NCBI GenBank assembly: GCA_047602475.1
Contig: JASGHE010000002.1
Span: 1,674,001 to 1,738,000, forward strand
Length of the DNA: 64,000 nucleotides
Reading direction: 5' to 3'
From: JAEUIE01 sp047602475
GTDB lineage: Bacteria > Planctomycetota > Planctomycetia > Gemmatales > HRBIN36
The notes under the pieces are model-generated. The model ran no database searches, had not been told where the DNA came from, and saw nothing but the letters and a program-made list of their open reading frames with translations. Within the stretch, counting starts at the first letter, position 1. The number at the start of each line of letters is the position of its first letter. Position numbers and translations under genes: made by a program. Positions 8,815 through 17,183 of the stretch are shown one piece after another.

Positions 8815-8866
8815 GAAGCTAAGAGTTAGTGGTTTGTGTCATTTAAAAGTAATGGATTTGCTTGTT

Positions 8867-9062
8867 AGCCCCTGATAAGGGGCGACCTGGTAGTAGCTGG
8901 CAGTGCGAGCTGCCAGTAGAAAGGGATTAAATGAAGAGCCCCGGAGGGGCGATTGGAACGTGGGTTCTGTCCCAATCGCCCCTTCGGGGCTCGATGGTTT
9001 TGTTTTTCCATACTGGCAGCTCGCGCTGCCAGCTACTTCCAGGTCGCCCCTTATCAGGGGCT
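8867..9062. repeat. nested palindromic element, family A, copy 1 (196 bp)
   Basis: The outer arms AGCCCCTGATAAGGGGCGACC and its complement enclose a second stem (CTGGCAGTGCGAGCTGCCAG with CTGGCAGCTCGCGCTGCCAG) and an inner stem (GAGCCCCGGAGGGGCGATTGG with CCAATCGCCCCTTCGGGGCTC). Each outer arm is itself a hairpin, GCCCCTgataAGGGGC. The element fills most of the 392 bp between the DUF1501 and SWIM genes. Other copies are at 31306-31503 and 46972-47173. Confidence 0.92.
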
Positions 9063-9206
9063 TCAATACTCAGCAATTGTGTTCGCCAATGTGACGAAAC
9101 ACTAGAGCTAGAACTTCGTCTTCCCTTTCAGTTTGAAGGTAGTTAAGATTCTCAGTCGTCGCAAGGAAGCACACAACACAACGTACAGAGCAACGGAGCG
9201 TCAAGG

Positions 9207-9632
9207 ATGGCCCACCGCGCAGGCACTTCACCGGTTCTCACTGAGAACAACATTCATAATTGGGTTGGCGAAGCACAGTTCAACCGTGGCATGCAATATG
9301 TCAACGAGGGGTTGATCATTCCCCGTTCAGTTCATGGCAATGTGGTAAGGGGCTGGTGCCTTCCCCGCGCTGGTCAGCCGGGCAGCTACTACGTCTGGGC
9401 GAGATTGCGCGGCCTGCGTGTAGGTGACGCCCATTGCACTTGCCCACTCGGCAAGTATGGCATCTGCCCCCATGTTGCGGCTGTGCTGGTTGGCTATGTT
9501 CGCAGTCCTGAAAGCTATCAGCGATCACTTTGGCAGCGTATGAAGAACTGGTTCGGCGGAAGGTCCTTGGTGCAGATACCTTTACAGTTGCGGCAGCCAC
9601 CTGTTGCCGAGAGATCGACACAGGCGGCATAG
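9207..9632 (+). CDS. small SWIM zinc-finger protein
   Basis: A 141-residue protein with one SWIM motif, CTCPLGKYGICPHVAAVL, at about residues 77-94. This matches the CxCx(n)CxH zinc ligand pattern. SWIM domains bind nucleic acid or protein and are usually parts of larger ATPases or transposases, so a stand-alone protein this short is notable. The N-terminal half (NWVGEAQFNRGMQYVNEG) matches the segment that precedes SWIM in bacterial SNF2-type proteins. The ATG at 9207 has GGAG and AAGG upstream. There is no helicase neighbour. Function is unknown. Confidence 0.8.
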   Translation: MAHRAGTSPVLTENNIHNWVGEAQFNRGMQYVNEGLIIPRSVHGNVVRGWCLPRAGQPGSYYVWARLRGLRVGDAHCTCPLGKYGICPHVAAVLVGYVRSPESYQRSLWQRMKNWFGGRSLVQIPLQLRQPPVAERSTQAA

Positions 9633-9657
9633 GTATGTCGTTGAGAAGAATGATGCG

Positions 9658-10426
9658 TTATACCAGCCAGCCACCGGTGATGGGGAGCACCTGGCCGGTG
9701 ATGTAGCTGCTTTCATCCGCAGATAAGAAGAGCACGGCGTTGGCGATGTCGCTCGGTTGGCCCAGTCGACCGACAGGAATCTGCTTCACATACTCGGCCA
9801 GCATTTCCGGCTTGATGGCGGAGATCATATTCGTTTCCACGACTCCCGGAGCGATGGCGTTGACGGTGATCTTGCGCTTGGCGAGTTCCTTGGCGAGCAC
9901 CTTGGTCATGGCGATGACGCCGGCCTTGGCGGAAGAGTAGTTCACCTGGCCATGGATGCCGATGAGGCCGGCAACGGAGGAGATGTTGACGACTCTGCCG
10001 CCGTCGCGCATGATTTCGGAGCCGAGCTTGTTGCTGTAAAAGACACCGGTGAGGTTGGTATCGATGACCGCCTGCCAGTCGTCAGCGCTCATCTTCTTGA
10101 TGGTGCGGTCACGCAGGATGCCTGCATTGTTGACGAGAATATCGAGGCCGCCGGCTTTGGCCTTGATGTTCTGCATGAGTTGAGCGACGGAATCGTACTT
10201 ACTCACATCGGCTTCCAACACATGAACGGCCGTCTGCGCCGTGTGATTTAAGCCGTTCAGCCGTTGTTGCAGCATCCTTGGCGTTCTGGCCTTCAGCGTC
10301 GGCGAAGTAGTTGACGATGCAGGTGGCCTTAGCGTGGGCGAAGGCTTCGAGGATGCTGGCCCCGATGCCCCGGGAGCTACCGGTGACCAGGACCACTTTG
10401 CCGGTGTAATCGTAACGAATGCTCAT
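9658..10426 (-). CDS. fabG: 3-oxoacyl-ACP reductase-like SDR (FabG family), frameshifted
   Basis: A classical SDR of about 255 residues, likely NADPH-dependent reduction of 3-oxoacyl-ACP in fatty acid synthesis. The N-terminal frame (10426 to ~10248) has VVLVTGSSRGIGASI. The C-terminal frame has DILVNNAGILRDRTIKKM, the catalytic Ser in VVNISSVAGLIG, YSSAKAG and ITVNAIAPGVVETNM, and ends with PITGGWLV. The frames join as ...TTAERLNHTAQTAV... if one T of the TTT at 10247-10249 on the plus strand is removed. The break is thus a 1-base insertion in a short homopolymer. Family is certain; the exact FabG role is inferred, since no fab genes are adjacent. Confidence 0.87.
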
Positions 10427-10518
10427 GATGGTGTGTATCTGAGAGAGGAATGGAAAAGACCTGAAGAGCGGTAAACTCTTCAGGTCATGATATTAGGGAG
10501 CAGTGGTGGGATGAAGGC

Positions 10519-11415
10519 TTACTTGAGTTTCGTGGTCATGGTCTGAGTGATGTTGGCGGTGCCGAACGCCCCCATTTCCATTTCACTGACCGTCTTGACA
10601 GTAATCTCCTGCACGCGGCCTTTGGCATTGTCAAACAAGGTGTTGCCGGCGGCTTCCTTGGTTTTCATGTTGATCTGCATCGGAGCGTTGGGGTCAGGTT
10701 CCATTTTCATATCCATCTTCATGTCGACTTTATCGAAGTCTCCTGACTTGCCCATGTAGGTATATTTTGTGGTGTTCTTCATGGTGCCCATGGGCCCAAG
10801 CTTCATATCCATATTGCGGCTCCAGGTCGTCTCACGGGCCACGGGTACTTCCTTGGGAAGTATCAGCATGGATTGGTTCATCATGTTCTTCAAAGAGTCT
10901 TCGGAGAACATGTTGCCGCCAAAGCCGCCTGCCGCGCCGCTGGTGAGATTCTTGAGCTCATCCATCAGCTTCTCGGGCATTTTGAAATCGCTGACTTCGC
11001 CACGGGTTGACATGGTCATTTTCATGGCTCCGTCGGTCATAGCTTTGAAAATGCCGGCCATGGCTGCCAGCGGTCCCTCGGGTTCCTTGTCGCTTTTGGA
11101 ATCAAACTCCATGGTGCCGATCGGGCCGCCTTCCATGACCATCTTCACCCGATCGATCTTTTGCTTGAGTTTGGCGTTGCCTGTGGCGGTGTCTACTGAA
11201 TCGACCGTTTGAGTCGTTTCGAGGGTCATGTTCATCTTGATTTCGAATTCCTGCCCATTGATATTCATCTTCATGTTCTGGTTCTGTTCCATGACGTAGC
11301 TGTTCTTGCCGCCGGGCGTGAACTGGTAGCGGAGTTCCTGTCCCTGGCTCCAGGCGGGCAGTGCGGTGACGAAGGCCAGGACGATTGTGGAATAACACTT
11401 CATACGGAATGACAT
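10519..11415 (-). CDS. DUF6263-like secreted Met/Lys-rich protein
   Basis: A 298-residue protein with an N-terminal signal peptide (CYSTIVLAFVTALPAWS) after a short MSFRMK head. The mature part is rich in Met, Lys and Thr, with repeated segments such as NQNMKMNING, VDMKMDMKMEPDPN and TMKNTTKYTYMGK. The spread of alternating strands suggests a beta-rich lipocalin-like or barrel fold, which fits the DUF6263 family in planctomycetes. No catalytic motif is seen. ATG 11415 is preceded by GGAG. It lies downstream of the yqgE gene on the same strand, separated by a 67-bp hairpin. Family assignment is from overall pattern and is moderately sure. Confidence 0.75.
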   Translation of the reverse strand: MSFRMKCYSTIVLAFVTALPAWSQGQELRYQFTPGGKNSYVMEQNQNMKMNINGQEFEIKMNMTLETTQTVDSVDTATGNAKLKQKIDRVKMVMEGGPIGTMEFDSKSDKEPEGPLAAMAGIFKAMTDGAMKMTMSTRGEVSDFKMPEKLMDELKNLTSGAAGGFGGNMFSEDSLKNMMNQSMLILPKEVPVARETTWSRNMDMKLGPMGTMKNTTKYTYMGKSGDFDKVDMKMDMKMEPDPNAPMQINMKTKEAAGNTLFDNAKGRVQEITVKTVSEMEMGAFGTANITQTMTTKLK

Positions 11416-11522
11416 GGTTTGACTCCGAGGGGAGGGAGATCGCTGATCCATGGAGATTATTTTAGGGGAAAGCGACAGGGGAAACAGCAGCTTAGGAAAA
11501 GAATGAGATCAACTGGGTTCTC

Positions 11523-11589
11523 GGGAGGGCGAGGCTCCTGCCGAGCTAATATCAATCGCAGTACGGCTCGGCAGGAGCCTCGCCCTCCC
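11523..11589. repeat. 67-bp perfect-stem hairpin
   Basis: Arms GGGAGGGCGAGGCTCCTGCC and GGCAGGAGCCTCGCCCTCCC enclose a loop of about 20 bp. It lies 6 bp after the yqgE stop codon, where it may stop or protect the message. No T-run follows on the minus strand, so it is not a canonical terminator. Confidence 0.8.
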
Positions 11590-11594
11590 TCATC

Positions 11595-12149
11595 CTAGTT
11601 CAGCCCCGGATCGGTCGGTTTGATGCGGATGCCGAGGGCGTCGTCCAGAGCCTTGCCGGAGACCTCAGCCATGCAGGCTTGGTAGAGGTTCTGGTCTTTG
11701 GTCCAGAAGAGGTGTTCGGAACGAGCGGGGATGACGTGCCAGGAATCATCTTCGAGTTCGCTTTCGAGTTGATCAGGCCCCCAGCCAGCGTAGTTGACTA
11801 GGAACAGGGTGGGTTCCTGGTGTTTTTTGATAAGTTCAGTGAGGTGATCGGGAGCAAGCGCGCCGTAGATGCCCGGCATGACTTCCATATCGGCGAGGGA
11901 TTTGATGGTATGAGCGGCGGCGAGCGGTCCGGAAACGGGGCCGCCCAAATGTAGGGGCTTGTCCCAGTTGGAGCGTATCTCAAAGACTTCTTCAGCAATA
12001 TCGGCGATGGTTTTCTTGACGGGCTTGTTGATGATCACCCCCGCAGCGCCTTCTTCGGTGTGATCAAAGATCAACACGACCGACTTGGCGAAGTTGGGGT
12101 CGAGCAGTTTATCGGATGCCAGGAGGAGATGGCCTTTGAGGGATTTCAT
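11595..12149 (-). CDS. yqgE: YqgE/AlgH family protein (DUF179)
   Basis: A 184-residue member of the YqgE/AlgH family, widespread and of unresolved function. The signature is clear: GHLLLASDKLLDPNFAKSVV, GVIINKPVKKT, HLGGPVSGP and NYAGWGPDQLESEL. The length equals the family norm. ATG 12149 (MKSLKGH) is chosen because the extra 17 residues of a longer frame do not fit. It is upstream of the DUF6263-like gene and downstream of the CCA-adding gene on the same strand, with palindromes on both sides. A role in transcription regulation has been proposed for AlgH; nothing here tests that. Confidence 0.93.
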   Translation of the reverse strand: MKSLKGHLLLASDKLLDPNFAKSVVLIFDHTEEGAAGVIINKPVKKTIADIAEEVFEIRSNWDKPLHLGGPVSGPLAAAHTIKSLADMEVMPGIYGALAPDHLTELIKKHQEPTLFLVNYAGWGPDQLESELEDDSWHVIPARSEHLFWTKDQNLYQACMAEVSGKALDDALGIRIKPTDPGLN

Positions 12150-12209
12150 GGGGGTATTGTAGGGAGCAGCAAAAGGTAAGAGCGTGGAATGTAGGCCCAA
12201 GGGCCTGTT

Positions 12210-12290
12210 GCCATGACAGCCTGAAGCGCCAGCGAGGGTGGATCACGCGATTGCACGCGCCCCCTCGCTGGCGCTTCAGGCTGTCATGGC
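12210..12290. repeat. CGCCAGCGAGGG palindrome, copy 1
   Basis: Arms GCCATGACAGCCTGAAGCGC and GCGCTTCAGGCTGTCATGGC, continuing into CAGCGAGGG/CCCTCGCTG, with a loop containing GATTGCACGC. A shorter copy with the same loop word lies at 17947-18021. The right arm codes the last residues (LAMTA) and TGA stop of the CCA-adding gene. Confidence 0.88.
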
Positions 12291-13533
12291 TAATCGCTTC
12301 AACAGCTCCAGCGCCTGGTCTCGATTGGTGATGGCCTCGTTCAACTGCTCTGTTCGCACCGCATCGAGGAGTTCCTTGAAGCGGGGGCCGGGTTTGATGC
12401 CGAGTTGGGCGACATCCTGGCCGGTGACGAGGACGGGGGGTTGCAGGTCATCACTCGACCAGTGCTTCAGAGCGCTCCTGGCAATAGGCATGGCCTTCAC
12501 GAGGCCAGTGCAAGCCTTGAATACCTGCGTCCAGCAGTGCCAGCAAGTCATCACGCTGAGGATGGGCCAGGATGGGCTTAAGCTGTGCCCAGGGCACCTG
12601 ATGGGCTTCGCGCAGATACTTCCAGAGTCAGCACCAGGTATTCCACATGAGCAATCTCAGAGGAGGAGAGCCTGAAGTGACTTCCGAGAGATTCGTGCAG
12701 TTCACTCTTTTGCAATGGCTGCGAGGCCCGCAGTTGACGCTGAACATCGAGAAGCAGTGCAGCCCAGGCGAGCGGGAAGCTGACCTCCGCCGGCAGGTTA
12801 TGCACTAAACGAAACTCGAACGGTTTGTCGGCAGTGATCTCGCTGGGCCAGGCGAACTCGGTCAGCAGCGTTTGGAGCAACTGTAACTGAGTCAAATAGT
12901 GCAGGGCCTTGAGCCGTTCCTTGTGGATCAGCATCTTCTTGAGTTCTTCGGTGATGCGTTCTGCACTGACCTGCTTGAGCTGAAGATGCATCATCTTGAT
13001 GGCATCGGCGGTCTTCGTATCCAGATCGAACGCCAGCCGACTGACGAAGCGGATGGCCCGCAGCATGCGCAGCTTGTCTTCCTCAATCCGCTGAACTGGA
13101 TCGCCGATGGCTTTCACGATACGCAGCTTCAAATCATCCTGACCGCCGACGTAGTCGATCACTTCCTCTTTGAGGGGATCGTAGAAGAGGCCGTTGATGG
13201 TGAAGTCGCGCCGGAGGGCATCATCTTCTGGGGTGCCATATTTGACACTGTCGGGATGGCGACCATCGCTGTAGGTGCCATCGCTGCGGAAGGTGGCGAC
13301 CTGAACGTGGAGGCCCGGTTCATCGCCGAGCACTTCGATGACGCCAAACTGGGCACGACGGCGAGAGTTCGGCGGAAGAGCTTACGCACCTGAGGCGGGG
13401 TGGCGTCGGTGGCTACATCATAATCGTGAGGGGTGCTGCCCAGGAGCATGTCGCGCACGCAGCCACCGGCCCACAGTGCGGTGAAGCCTGCCTCACGCAG
13501 ACGGCTGACTATCTGCAGCGCGAACTGCTTCAT
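12276..13533 (-). CDS. cca: CCA tRNA nucleotidyltransferase / poly(A) polymerase family, three frameshifts
   Basis: Adds or repairs the 3' CCA end of tRNAs, or adds poly(A). The head domain has FTALWAGGCVRDMLLG and the catalytic pair in PHDYDVATDA. The body has RRDFTINGLFYDP, DPVQRIEEDKLRMLRAIRF and a C-terminal segment GIKPGPRFKELLDAV. Three frames must be joined: one base missing near 13355, one extra near 12623 and one extra near 12473, giving about 418 residues. The joined sequence matches the family without gaps (for example HVEYLVLTLKYLREAHQ). The start ATG 13533 overlaps the end of rsmD by 41 nt. Three indels in one essential-type gene suggests sequence error rather than true loss. Confidence 0.87.
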
Positions 13534-14122
13534 CGACGACGGACTGGGGTGCGGCGTCGGGCTGGATCCAGATGGCGAGTTGATTGCGGCCATAACGGCG
13601 AACATCCCACAGATCAGCGTCGGGTAACAGTTTGGCGTCGAAGTCGTCATCGGTCTGCAAGACGATGCTTGAACCGACGGCGACCTTGCTTTTCAAAACA
13701 GTGACCATCCAGATGATGGCTTCCTTGTGCGTTTCGATATCGGTGTAGGGCGGGCCGAGGAAGTAGTTGGCGGGCACCGTGGGGATCGCTCCTTTTTCGA
13801 TCCAGCGATAGGCATCGACCTGGAGCACGCGGGTACGATCAGCGACGCCGAAGGCCTTGGCGTGCTTGAGAATCGCCTGCACCGCGAGGCCGTCCTTCTC
13901 GATGAACGTCGTCTGCCCGGCACCGCGGCTGAGAGCTTCCAGGCCGACCGCCCCGCTGCCGGCGAAGATGTCGTAGAAGGGCTGGTCGGGAATGACGTTG
14001 GCCAGGATGTTGAACAACGCCCCACGAGCCCGGTCGGACATGGGCCGCAGGTTCGGATCGAGTTTGACCTCGATCTTTCGGCCTCCCAATTCACCGGCAA
14101 TGATGCGGACACGATACTGCAC
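13493..14122 (-). CDS. rsmD: 16S rRNA (guanine966-N2)-methyltransferase RsmD, altered motif IV
   Basis: Methylates G966 of 16S rRNA with SAM. The 209-residue frame carries RIIAGELGGRKIEV at the N-terminus, RPMSDRARGALFNIL and the SAM-binding FYDIFAGSGAVGLEALSRGA. Motif IV, normally (D/N)PPY, here reads LGPPY with Gly123; a single base (GAC to GGC) accounts for it. This residue contacts the target amino group, so the product may be inactive, or the base may be an error. The C-terminus (VVDEAVRAADSQPSA) overlaps the start of the CCA-adding gene, implying coupled translation. Upstream is a nested palindrome. Family assignment is firm. Confidence 0.9.
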   Translation of the reverse strand: MQYRVRIIAGELGGRKIEVKLDPNLRPMSDRARGALFNILANVIPDQPFYDIFAGSGAVGLEALSRGAGQTTFIEKDGLAVQAILKHAKAFGVADRTRVLQVDAYRWIEKGAIPTVPANYFLGPPYTDIETHKEAIIWMVTVLKSKVAVGSSIVLQTDDDFDAKLLPDADLWDVRRYGRNQLAIWIQPDAAPQSVVDEAVRAADSQPSA

Positions 14123-14148
14123 TAGGAACCTCGAGATTATGGTTTACA

Positions 14149-14333
14149 GGCCTAAAGGGCCGAGAGAGCATAGCTCTGGGTGTCTAAAGACCAAGTTTGT
14201 TCCAAGCCCCAAAGGGGCGAGAGAGTGCGCTCGCTTTCGAGCTTCTCTCGCCCCTTTGGGGCTTAGTGGTTGATGTTCTAACAGATACCCAGAGCGTTGC
14301 TCTGGGCTATGCTGCTCTCGGCCCTTTGGGCCT
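14149..14333. repeat. nested palindromic element with the family A plan but different sequence (185 bp)
   Basis: Outer arms AGGCCTAAAGGGCCGAGAG and CTCTCGGCCCTTTGGGCCT are each self-complementary (GGCCtaaaGGGCC). A second stem pairs AGCATAGCTCTGGGTGTCT with its approximate complement near 14283-14313. The inner stem pairs AAGCCCCAAAGGGGCGAGAG with CTCTCGCCCCTTTGGGGCTT. It is single-copy here and fills the 357-bp gap between rsmD and the PPC protein gene. Confidence 0.88.
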
Positions 14334-14479
14334 GAACATAGACACATCACCATTATACATCGTTCACCATCTTCTGTAGGAGGATAACGGCTGCACTCTT
14401 GAGTTCGGATGGGGCAATGGTTAGGATAGGTATACCTGCCAGCGATCCTGCCGTTTGATCCCACCTGTGAGCTTGTACG

Positions 14480-17083
14480 ATGCTGCGTTTCTTCGCTTCT
14501 CTTGTTGTTCTGGTCTGCGCCTCTTCTTTGCTGTTCGCACAACCGACGCCCCGGCTGACGGTGATCAGCCCTCTGGGTGGTCAGGCGGGTACGAGTGTGC
14601 AAGTGACGATCACCGGGGTCGATCTTGAGGATGTCACCAATCTGATGATCTCGCCCTCTGGGTTGACTGTTGAGCGGATCCCTGTTCCACCGAAGGCTGA
14701 ACCAGCCAAGGCTGCACCAGCCAAGACGGAACCGGCGAAGAAGACGGAGCCAGGCAAGAAGGCAGAGCCAGCCAAGAAAGAAGAGCCTGCCAAGAAGCCG
14801 GAGCCGCCGAAGCCTGAGTTCGTTCCGAACCAGTTCATCATCAAGATTCCCAAGGAGATGCAGCCAGGCAACTTCGATGTTCGGGCCGTGGGAGCCTATG
14901 GCATTACCAACCCTCGTACCTTTGTCGTTGGTGAACTTCCTGAAGTGATGGAGAAGGAGCCGAACAACGATGTGCCTCAGGCTCAGGCGCTTGGCATGAA
15001 TACCACGGTCAACGGCACCATAGCGGCACCGAATGATGTTGATTACTTTTCTGTAACCTGCAAGAAGGGCGAGACGGTGCTGGTGCAGGTGGCTGCGGAG
15101 AGCATCGACAGTCGGCTTGAACCCGATGTACGGGTCTTCAATACGGCTGGTCGGCTGATCGCTGCCAATCGTCCTCGTGCAGAGCCGGACGGTTTCTGCC
15201 AGTTTACCGCCGCTGCTGATGGCATCTATTACATTCGGCTGTGTGCTCATGCTCATGTGGAAGGCAATGCTGAATCGTTCTATCGGCTGAGTGTCTCCAC
15301 TCGTCCTTATATCGAGGCGATCTATCCCAATGTCGTCGAACCGGGCAAGGCAGCGTCGGCAACACTGTGGGGTCGTAACCTGGTAGGGGCTACGATTGAT
15401 CCGCAGTTCAAGGTTGCTGGTCAGCCGGTTCAGAAGTTGAACGTGACGCTGGCTCCGCCGAGCGAACCGGCTGCGATGCAGCAACTGGTCGGTTCGCCCT
15501 GGTCGCCTCCCAATCGGGGTGGGCTGGACGCCTACTTCTACCGGGTCAAGAACGCCAGTGGCTGGTCGAACAGCGTACCTATCGCCTACGCCCACGGGCC
15601 GGTGGTTCTGGAGAATGGCGATCATGGCAGCTTGGCCAAGGCTCAGCAAGTGCCTGTCCCTTGTGAGATCGTAGGCCGCATTGAACGGGCTAACGATCGG
15701 GATTGGTACACGTTCACCGGGAAGAAGGATGAGGTGCTTGCGATTGAAGGGTTCGCTGAACGAATGGGGATTCCCGTCGATCTGTATTTCGAGGTTCGGC
15801 GGGACGATGGCAAACTCGTCGGCGAGTTTGATGAGAACCCTGACCAGACGCCGTATCATCGCTTCTTTTCCCGCACCGATGACCCAAGCACCCGAGTGGC
15901 GCTGCCTGCGGATGGCAAGTATCTGCTGATGGTCAGCAGCCGGGATGCTACTCTGCGGGGCGACCCTCGGTTGACCTATCGCATCAGTCTGCACAAGCCT
16001 CGTCCTGACTTCCGTGCGGTGGTGGTGGATGCTCATCCCACCAATCCCGGTTCGCTGCGACTGGTGCCGGGCGGCAGACAACACGCCGACATCATCCTCT
16101 ATCGGAAGGATGGTTTCGCAGGGCCGGTCACCCTGAGTGTGGAGGGGCTGCCTGCCGGGGTGACGTGTACCTCAGCGGTGGTGCCGGCCGGGGCGATGAC
16201 GGGGTCGCTCGTCTTCACTGCTGGTGACAAAGTGGCTGAGTTCAACGGTGCGATTACCATCAAGGCCAGTGCCACCATTGATGGCCAGCTGGTTAGTCGT
16301 GAAGTGCGTTCGGGTTGTTTGATCTGGCCCAATGCTAACGAAGCCGCTAATGGGCCGGGCATCAGTCGGCTCTGTCGATCGACAGTGCTGGCGGTAAGGG
16401 CCGGGCAGCCACCGTTTAAGATCACTCAACCGAGCGATGCACTGGCGTTACCGCTGGGAGGAAGTCAGAACCTCAAGCTCAAGATCGAACGTATCACACC
16501 GGAAGCCAAGCAGCCGATCGTACTGAATGCGGTGCATCTGCCGGCAGGAGTGACGTTCAATAACAACAACCAGCCGCTGACGATCCCTGCTGATAAGAAC
16601 GAGATCGAGGCCAAACTGCTGATTCAAGGCAATAGCGCTGTGGAACAGTTTCCTCTGGTGCTGCGTGGCGTCGCCCAGGTGCCTTTCGCCAAAGACCCCA
16701 AGGCGAAGCAGAAGCCGAACACACAGATGGGGGAGACGGCGAGCGTGACCACCGTCACTGTCTATCGCAAAGTGGTTGATCTCGTGCTGCCTGCTGCTAC
16801 GTTCGATCTGAAGCAGGGGGCTGAGTTGACGATACCGATCAAGCTGACTCGGCTACATGGCTATCAGGGGCCGATCACTGTGCAGGTGCAGGGCTTGCCT
16901 AAGGGGGCGACAGCAGCGGCTGTCACCATTGCGGAGAAGGCGAACGAAGGGAAGCTGGTGATCAAGGCAGCGAAGAACGCAACGGAGACTAAAGCGGGGG
17001 CGGTGACGCTTCGCAGCAGCGGCACTGTTGGCGGTATTACGCTGAACAGCGAGGCGAAGGTTAGCATTAACGTGGTGAAGTAG
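14480..17083 (+). CDS. large secreted protein with PPC (bacterial pre-peptidase C-terminal) domain
   Basis: An 867-residue exported protein. Signal peptide at residues 1-20 (LRFFASLVVLVCASSLLFA). Residues ~25-65 resemble an IPT/TIG-type Ig fold (LTVISPLGGQAGTSVQVTI). A Lys/Pro/Ala/Glu linker of PAKKxEP units follows at ~75-115. A PPC domain begins near EKEPNNDVPQAQALG with the usual DVDYFSVTCKKGETV. A second PPC-like unit includes NDRDWYTFTGKKDEVL. The C-terminal half is Ig-like strands (GFAGPVTLSVEGLPAGV, GYQGPITVQVQGLPKGAT). In planctomycetes such proteins often accompany DUF1501 or cytochrome-like genes. Its role is probably extracellular or periplasmic binding. A 646-residue frame on the opposite strand is a shadow. 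Confidence 0.88.
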   Translation: MLRFFASLVVLVCASSLLFAQPTPRLTVISPLGGQAGTSVQVTITGVDLEDVTNLMISPSGLTVERIPVPPKAEPAKAAPAKTEPAKKTEPGKKAEPAKKEEPAKKPEPPKPEFVPNQFIIKIPKEMQPGNFDVRAVGAYGITNPRTFVVGELPEVMEKEPNNDVPQAQALGMNTTVNGTIAAPNDVDYFSVTCKKGETVLVQVAAESIDSRLEPDVRVFNTAGRLIAANRPRAEPDGFCQFTAAADGIYYIRLCAHAHVEGNAESFYRLSVSTRPYIEAIYPNVVEPGKAASATLWGRNLVGATIDPQFKVAGQPVQKLNVTLAPPSEPAAMQQLVGSPWSPPNRGGLDAYFYRVKNASGWSNSVPIAYAHGPVVLENGDHGSLAKAQQVPVPCEIVGRIERANDRDWYTFTGKKDEVLAIEGFAERMGIPVDLYFEVRRDDGKLVGEFDENPDQTPYHRFFSRTDDPSTRVALPADGKYLLMVSSRDATLRGDPRLTYRISLHKPRPDFRAVVVDAHPTNPGSLRLVPGGRQHADIILYRKDGFAGPVTLSVEGLPAGVTCTSAVVPAGAMTGSLVFTAGDKVAEFNGAITIKASATIDGQLVSREVRSGCLIWPNANEAANGPGISRLCRSTVLAVRAGQPPFKITQPSDALALPLGGSQNLKLKIERITPEAKQPIVLNAVHLPAGVTFNNNNQPLTIPADKNEIEAKLLIQGNSAVEQFPLVLRGVAQVPFAKDPKAKQKPNTQMGETASVTTVTVYRKVVDLVLPAATFDLKQGAELTIPIKLTRLHGYQGPITVQVQGLPKGATAAAVTIAEKANEGKLVIKAAKNATETKAGAVTLRSSGTVGGITLNSEAKVSINVVK

Positions 17084-17090
17084 TGGTATT

Positions 17091-17175
17091 TACTCCTCCC
17101 CTTGCCAAGGGGAGGTTGGGTGGGGTTCTTTCGTAGCGTTCAACCCCCTCTAACTCCCCCTTGGTAAGGGGGAGA
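17091..17175. repeat. double-hairpin dispersed repeat, copy 2 (inverted)
   Basis: Hairpins CTCCCCTTGCCAAGGGGAG and CTCCCCCTTGGTAAGGGGGAG are separated by GGTTGGGTGGGGTTC. It is the reverse orientation of the copy at 4612-4695 and fills the gap between two convergent genes, where it could act as a two-way terminator. Confidence 0.82.
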
Positions 17176-17183
17176 ACCAGAGA

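Noticed and set aside
14144..16084. 646-residue frame on the minus strand
   Set aside because: It is antisense to the PPC protein, has no recognisable motif, is rich in Arg/His/Leu typical of shadow frames, and starts inside a coding region with clear domains on the other strand.
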